Shown here: in pieces, positions 35,192 to 39,265 of the stretch
How positions within the stretch are numbered: the first letter of the stretch is position 1
Layout: each line of letters begins with the position of its first letter
Assembly: GCA_944383305.1 (NCBI GenBank)
Contig: CALWOZ010000025.1
Coordinates: 1-39,265 of the forward strand
DNA: 39,265 nucleotides
Source of the DNA: an uncultured Clostridia bacterium
GTDB taxonomy: Bacteria; Bacillota; Clostridia; Lachnospirales; CAG-274
Direction: 5' to 3'
Notes under the pieces: generated by a model
What the model saw: the letters and a program-made list of their open reading frames with translations, nothing else
Told to the model about the DNA's origin: nothing
The model's database searches: none
Made by a program: the position numbers and the translations under genes

Positions 35192-35220
35192 ATTATACTA
35201 GAAAATACAAATTATTTAAA
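35192..35220 (-). promoter_or_regulatory. probable sigma-A promoter for remA-gmk-rpoZ
   Basis: On the minus strand: TTTAAA (35215-35220), 17-bp spacer, perfect TATAAT (35192-35197), about 30 bp before the remA start. The -35 box is weak. Confidence 0.5.
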
Positions 35221-35309
35221 GTACTTTTTTATTTTTATTTTAAAAAATTTTTTGATAAAACTGAATAATATTTACAACTAAGTTAATAATAACATTGGAG
35301 GTGTTATTA

Positions 35310-36104
35310 ATGAATAACGATAATAACTTTTTTAAAAAGAATGGATTTTCTATTGCTCTGTGTTCTTTTATAGCTATAGCCATTGTTGCAAGCTTATATT
35401 TTTCTTATAATAACTTTAACAATGAAGATAACAAAATTGCAAAAACAGAAGAAAATACGGCTTTTGAAGCTGTAAATAAAAGTGATGTAAAAAGCTATAA
35501 AGAAACAGAAACTAATACTGAAGCTACTACTTTAAATATTAATGAAAATAAACAAAGCTTAAAAGATACTACGACTACTACTAAAAAAGTAGAAGAACCT
35601 AAAACAGAAACTACTACTAAAGAAACACAAAATACTACTACTGAAGCTAAACAAGATGATAAAATCTTTAGTTTATTTGATGATGAACAAGAAATGTCTT
35701 GGCCTGTTTTTGGAAACATAGTTTCTAAATTTGATATGACTACTTCTGTATACGATAAAACATTAGAACAATATAAAGTAAGTGATTCTATTTGTATCTC
35801 TGCACCTGTTGGTACAGAAGTAAAAGCTAGTGCTGAAGGTATTGTAGAAAATATATTTGTAGATGATGAAATAGGACAAACAGTTGTAATTAATCACGGG
35901 AATGGCTGGGTATCTACATACAGTCAACTAGAAGATAATGTGTTAGTTGCTGTAGGTGATGTTGTTGATGAGGGACAAATAATTGGAAAAGTTGCTAATC
36001 CTTCAAAATATGGCGTTGCATTAGGACCACATTTAGATTTTAAAGTTTTAAAAGATGATACTCCAAAAGACCCAACAGAAATATTATCTCAAACAGCTGA
36101 ATAA
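35310..36104 (+). CDS. SpoIIQ-like membrane protein with degenerate LytM (M23) domain
   Basis: 264-aa protein: membrane helix at residues 13-33, a long Thr/Lys/Glu linker with short repeats (TTTTTKK, ETTTKETQNTTTEAK), then a LytM domain about 128-255. The domain shows SWPVFGNIVSKFD, TLEQYKVSD, ISAPVGTEVKASAEGIVENIF, VVINHGNGWVSTYSQLED and GPHLDFKVLKD. The zinc ligands of active M23 peptidases are lost: HxGxD is SDSICISA, and HxH is HLD, so it is predicted to be inactive. Bacillus SpoIIQ, which links the forespore to SpoIIIAH, is also a degenerate LytM protein of this design, and the WPV.G and LxQY pattern favours that reading. ATG follows TTGGAGGTG by 6 nt. It is divergent from remA. Confidence 0.72.
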   Translation: MNNDNNFFKKNGFSIALCSFIAIAIVASLYFSYNNFNNEDNKIAKTEENTAFEAVNKSDVKSYKETETNTEATTLNINENKQSLKDTTTTTKKVEEPKTETTTKETQNTTTEAKQDDKIFSLFDDEQEMSWPVFGNIVSKFDMTTSVYDKTLEQYKVSDSICISAPVGTEVKASAEGIVENIFVDDEIGQTVVINHGNGWVSTYSQLEDNVLVAVGDVVDEGQIIGKVANPSKYGVALGPHLDFKVLKDDTPKDPTEILSQTAE

Positions 36105-36107
36105 ATT

Positions 36108-36154
36108 ATAACAAAAATAAGTAAAGATATAAAGTCTTTACTTATTTTTGTTAT
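36108..36154. terminator. bidirectional terminator between SpoIIQ-like gene and mgtC
   Basis: Perfect 20-bp arms (36108-36127 / 36135-36154) with a 7-nt loop, A-run and T-run ends, between convergent genes. Confidence 0.8.
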
Positions 36155-36230
36155 TAAAATAAAAATTATAAATCTAATTTTAACTTATCTATTTTTAACA
36201 AATAAAAAATATCTTGTTTTAAATATATTA

Positions 36231-36908
36231 TTATAATTCCTCTATATGTAATACACCTTTCATACACATAACAACTTTTATTATTTCATCACAAGTTAAT
36301 TTTTTCTCACTTTTTAAAGTTGTTATAAATGTTATTTCTTTTTCGTTCATAACATTGTTATTTTCTAACTGAACATTACTTGCTTTTATTTCTCGTCGGT
36401 GTAACTCTCTTATAAATTCACTTAATGAAACATTTCTATCTAATTCTATATAAAGTTCTATTTCTCGTCTACTATATCTTAAATAATAGTCTAATTTGTT
36501 TAAAAGAGTAAGTACTACAAAAACAATAATACCACCTATAACAGCCACTTCATATAACCCTATACCTAAAGTTAAACCAACACAAGCCGTTGTCCAAAGA
36601 CCTGCTGCTGTTGTTAAACCTCTTATTTGATTTTTTGATGTAACAATAATAGTCCCTGCACCTAAAAAACCTATGCCACTAATAACTTGTGCTCCCATTC
36701 TAACAGGGTCTACTCCTTCAAATGTTTGATATACATATTGGTTAGTTATCATAACTATACAAGAGCCCATACAAACTAATATATAAGTTCTAAGTCCTGC
36801 TGGATGATTTTTTAGTCCTCGTTCTAATCCTATAATACCACCTAAAATTACAGCTAATAATATTCTTATTATTGCCGATATTACTGTTAAATCTCGTATA
36901 GTATCCAT
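36231..36908 (-). CDS. MgtC/SapB-family membrane protein
   Basis: 225-aa protein. The MgtC/SapB domain (residues 1-140) has RILLAVILGGIIGLERGLKNHPAGLRTYILVCMGS, MGAQVISGIGFLGAGTII and IRGLTTAAGLWTTACVGLTLG over about five helices. The C-terminal 85 residues are a cytoplasmic ACT-like region (REIELYIELDRN...GVLHIEEL). In Salmonella, MgtC inhibits the F-ATPase and supports low-Mg growth; Firmicute relatives are often simply called MgtC/SapB. ATG lies 13 nt after rsgA and the two are co-transcribed. Confidence 0.9.
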   Translation of the reverse strand: MDTIRDLTVISAIIRILLAVILGGIIGLERGLKNHPAGLRTYILVCMGSCIVMITNQYVYQTFEGVDPVRMGAQVISGIGFLGAGTIIVTSKNQIRGLTTAAGLWTTACVGLTLGIGLYEVAVIGGIIVFVVLTLLNKLDYYLRYSRREIELYIELDRNVSLSEFIRELHRREIKASNVQLENNNVMNEKEITFITTLKSEKKLTCDEIIKVVMCMKGVLHIEEL

Positions 36909-36921
36909 ATTTTGTACCTTT

Positions 36922-37974
36922 CTAATACTTATTTCTGTTCTTATTCTTTATATGCCTAGTCATATTTTTATATTCATTTTTACTACCAAACATTTTTTTA
37001 ATTTTTTCTTTTTCTAATTCTTTAAAATTAAGATTTATATATTTACTTTCTTGTTTTAATTTTAAATAATTTGCGTATCTTTTAGGACAAAGCTTGCCAC
37101 TGTCTATTGCTTGTTTAATTGCACATTGTGGCTCAGTTGTATGTGTACAGTCTGAAAATTTACACATTTTTTCTAAGTCTTTTATATCTAAAAAAGACTT
37201 ATCTAAGTCTTCTACATCTACTGATAGTTCTCTCATACCAGGAGTATCTATAACTACACTTTGATTTTCTAATATAAATAATTCTCTTCTTGTAGTGGTA
37301 TGTCTACCTTTGTCGTCATTTCTAATACCATTAGTTTCTAATTGTTCTCTTCTTAATAAATTATTTATTAATGTAGATTTGCCAACACCAGATGAACCTA
37401 TAAAACAGGCTGTAATTCCATTTTTTAAATATTTTAAAACATTTTTTATAGAATTTTCATCTTTATTAGATATGGTTAAAATGTCTATACCAATAGCTAT
37501 ATTTTCAACCTGATTAACTTTTATTTCTATATCATTACATAAATCATATTTTGTTAATATAATTATAGGAATAGCTCCACTTTCATAACATATGGCAATG
37601 TATCTTTCTAATCTTCTTAAATTAAAATCATTATTTAATGACATACAAATAAATATATAGTCTACATTAGTTGCTAAAACTTCATTTTGACCATTATTAA
37701 TATTTTTTCTTTTAAGTATAGTTTTTCTATCTATTATTTTTTCAATAATAGCATTTCCTGTTTTATCATCATCTCTATCTAATACTACATAATCTCCAAC
37801 AACTGGATAATCTTCTTTACTGTAAGTATTATACATATACTTGCCAGATACTTTTGCTAATACTTCTCTATCATTTACTATAACTTTATATATATCTCTA
37901 TATTGAGAAGATACTCTCCCTAAAATTTGCTCCTTACTTATGTTTTCTTTAATATTTTTTAAATCTAATTTCAT
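36922..37974 (-). CDS. rsgA: ribosome small subunit-dependent GTPase RsgA
   Basis: 350-aa circularly permuted GTPase that checks late 30S maturation. The N-terminal OB fold (about 1-85) ends near GDYVVLDRDD. The permuted motif order is seen: NVDYIFICMSLN, G4 TKYDL, G1 GSSGVGKST, G2 region GRHTTTRRE, G3 DTPGMRE. The C-terminal zinc site is C-x4-C-x-H-x5-C (CKFSDCTHTTEPQC). The basic tail (KNKNRNKY) is usual. ATG follows TTGGAGG by 7 nt. Together with mgtC it forms a two-gene unit behind a structured leader. It is separated from the priA-def-fmt group where rsgA is often found, so it may be a second-type copy. Confidence 0.93.
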   Translation of the reverse strand: MKLDLKNIKENISKEQILGRVSSQYRDIYKVIVNDREVLAKVSGKYMYNTYSKEDYPVVGDYVVLDRDDDKTGNAIIEKIIDRKTILKRKNINNGQNEVLATNVDYIFICMSLNNDFNLRRLERYIAICYESGAIPIIILTKYDLCNDIEIKVNQVENIAIGIDILTISNKDENSIKNVLKYLKNGITACFIGSSGVGKSTLINNLLRREQLETNGIRNDDKGRHTTTRRELFILENQSVVIDTPGMRELSVDVEDLDKSFLDIKDLEKMCKFSDCTHTTEPQCAIKQAIDSGKLCPKRYANYLKLKQESKYINLNFKELEKEKIKKMFGSKNEYKNMTRHIKNKNRNKY

Positions 37975-38090
37975 TTATTATCCTCCAAATATTTTTTTCT
38001 ACATAGGAGGCAAAATTACCTCCTTGTTTACTACAATCTCTTTTATATATAAATTTCTCATAAGACATCATCCTTTCTTTAAAAACATTT
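37975..38090 (-). promoter_or_regulatory. structured rsgA leader with anti-Shine-Dalgarno and small ORFs
   Basis: On the minus strand the leader holds AGGAGG (38024-38019), a spacer, CCTCCT (38010-38005), and then the rsgA ribosome site GGAGG (37986-37982). CCTCC can pair either with the upstream GGAGG (6 bp) or with the rsgA site (5 bp). Two short frames cover it: a 20-codon one (38061-37999, MRNLYIKEI...) with AAAGGA 9 nt before its ATG, and a 39-codon one (38068-37949, MSYEKFIYK...) that overlaps the rsgA start. This resembles a translational attenuator, but which frame is used, if any, is unknown. Confidence 0.4.
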
Positions 38091-38096
38091 TAAAAC

Positions 38097-38125
38097 ATTA
38101 TAACAAATATAAATATATTTAACAA
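38097..38125 (-). promoter_or_regulatory. sigma-A promoter for rsgA-mgtC
   Basis: On the minus strand: TTGTTA (38120-38125), 17-bp spacer, TATAAT (38097-38102) with TGT before the -10. It predicts a leader of about 115 nt before rsgA. Confidence 0.6.
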
Positions 38126-38162
38126 GTATAAAGAAATATATAATAATATATAAATTTTTATA

Positions 38163-38191
38163 TTTACACTTTATTTTAATTAATTTATAAT
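38163..38191 (+). promoter_or_regulatory. sigma-A promoter for manA
   Basis: TTTACA (38163-38168), 17-bp spacer, perfect TATAAT (38186-38191), about 33 bp before the manA start codon. Divergent from the rsgA promoter. Confidence 0.68.
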
Positions 38192-38224
38192 AAGTATATA
38201 AAATTTTTATAGAGGTGATTATTA

Positions 38225-39175
38225 ATGTTTAAATTACAACCAAGTTTTAAAGATTATCTTTGGGGAGGAACTAAATTAAGAACTGTATATGGTAAAGAAT
38301 GTTCTTTAGATAAAGTGGCTGAAAGTTGGGAGCTTTCTACACATAAAGACGGACTTACTATTATTGATAGTGGAGAACATAAAGGAGAAACTCTTCTTTC
38401 TTATGTAGAAAAATACGGTAAAAAAGTTTTAGGGAGTAAATGCACTTTAGATAATGATATCCCTATTTTAATCAAATTTATAGATGCAAAAGACGCTTTA
38501 TCTATACAAGTACACCCTGATAACGAATACGCATTAAAAAATGAAAATGACTTTGGTAAAACTGAAATGTGGTATGTTATAGACGCAGAACCAGATGCAA
38601 AATTAATCTATGGATTTAAAAATGACATAACTAAAGAACAGTTTAAAAAAGCAATAGAAGAAAACACTTTAGAAGAGTTAGTAAATGAAGTTAATGTACA
38701 AGCTGGTGATGTATTTTTCATCACTCCAGGTACAATGCACGCTATTGGTAAAGGCATTGTTATTGCAGAAATTCAACAACGTTCAAATGTAACATATAGA
38801 ATATATGATTTTGGACGAGTTGGTACTGACGGAAAGCCACGAGAACTACATATAGATAAAGCTTTAGATGTTACAAATTTAACTGCATCTAAAAATGCTA
38901 AAAAAGAATACACATTAAATAAATATGATGGTTATGAAAAAGGTAATTTATCAAGTTGTGAATACTTTAATGTAGATTTATTAAATATTACAGAAAATGC
39001 TACTTTAAATTGTGATGATACTTCTTTTAATTGTATTACTCTTTTAGATGGTAACTGTACTATAACTGGTAAAGATACTTTAGATATAAAAAAAGGTGAA
39101 TCGGTATTTATTCCTGCTGGTTATGGAGAATATAAAATAATAGGTAATTGTAAGGCCGTATTATCTACATTATAA
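38225..39175 (+). CDS. manA: mannose-6-phosphate isomerase, class I
   Basis: 316-aa cupin-fold zinc enzyme interconverting mannose-6-phosphate and fructose-6-phosphate. The short Firmicute form starts FKLQPSFKDYLWGGTKL. Metal ligands: Gln95 and His97 in SIQVHPDNEYA, Glu114 in GKTEMWYV, and His172 in TPGTMHAIGKG. The conserved IAEIQQRSNVTYRIYDFGR follows. The C-terminal cupin half (about 240-316) ends with SVFIPAGYGEYKI. ATG with AGAGGTGA 6 nt upstream. Transcribed alone as far as can be seen; the window ends 90 bp after its stop, with an ATTTCC/GGAAAT inverted repeat near 39230-39263 and no clear terminator. Confidence 0.94.
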   Translation: MFKLQPSFKDYLWGGTKLRTVYGKECSLDKVAESWELSTHKDGLTIIDSGEHKGETLLSYVEKYGKKVLGSKCTLDNDIPILIKFIDAKDALSIQVHPDNEYALKNENDFGKTEMWYVIDAEPDAKLIYGFKNDITKEQFKKAIEENTLEELVNEVNVQAGDVFFITPGTMHAIGKGIVIAEIQQRSNVTYRIYDFGRVGTDGKPRELHIDKALDVTNLTASKNAKKEYTLNKYDGYEKGNLSSCEYFNVDLLNITENATLNCDDTSFNCITLLDGNCTITGKDTLDIKKGESVFIPAGYGEYKIIGNCKAVLSTL

Positions 39176-39265
39176 TAATTATCAAATATGTTGAGGTATA
39201 ATACATAGGTAACAAAAAAATATAAAAAAAGATTTCCCTTTGTGGTATAGTAAATTTGGAAATAA

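Noticed and set aside
37940-38122. Plus-strand 60-codon frame upstream of manA
   Set aside because: It runs antisense to the rsgA start and leader, has no ribosome site and only a low-complexity product.

Overview
The window looks like the chromosome of a very AT-rich, spore-forming, anaerobic Firmicute (class Clostridia, perhaps Lachnospirales; the placement is inference). The evidence is the strong AT bias, strong AGGAGG-type ribosome sites, the gene order comM-dprA-topA-codY, the order remA-gmk-rpoZ, and two sporulation-type proteins: a PdaB-like deacetylase and a SpoIIQ-like LytM protein. The left 6 kb is different. It is the end of an integrative/conjugative-type element.

Region 1 (1-6001, all minus strand): parA and parB, then a very large ArdC/N6-methylase/helicase gene. 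That gene is interrupted exactly inside its helicase Walker A codon by what looks like the 5' end of a group II intron, and the window starts inside this intron. A second protein-like gene (TnpV-like) is nested in another frame of the large gene, with its own Shine-Dalgarno sequence. A 25-bp palindrome lies between parB and the large gene.

Region 2 (6078-13894, minus): a polysaccharide deacetylase behind its own terminator, then a probable long operon comM(yifB)-dprA-topA-codY-radC-pspC-pspC. It combines competence/DNA processing, DNA supercoiling, nutrient sensing and envelope-stress proteins.

Region 3 (13895-22235): a divergent Ca2+/cation antiporter gene on plus; a 250-bp cluster of hairpins between 22-bp direct repeats; and a minus-strand operon: UvrD-like helicase, a 37-aa DUF4044-type membrane microprotein, an acidic single-pass membrane protein, a SHOCT-like/DUF4097 protein and a VanW-family protein.

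Region 4 (22236-29400): lacZ (minus), a prepilin-peptidase-like gene and a PEGA-domain membrane protein (plus), a LacI-family repressor (minus), then about 570 bp of non-coding DNA with a run of small related hairpins.

Region 5 (29401-39265): the priA-def-fmt-zinc-metallopeptidase operon and the remA-gmk-rpoZ operon (minus), a SpoIIQ-like gene (plus), rsgA-mgtC (minus) behind a structured leader, and manA (plus). No rRNA, tRNA or CRISPR array was recognised. The strongest unexplained signal is the nested TnpV-like gene. After it come the intron that splits the Walker A codon, the structured intergenic regions and the rsgA leader.
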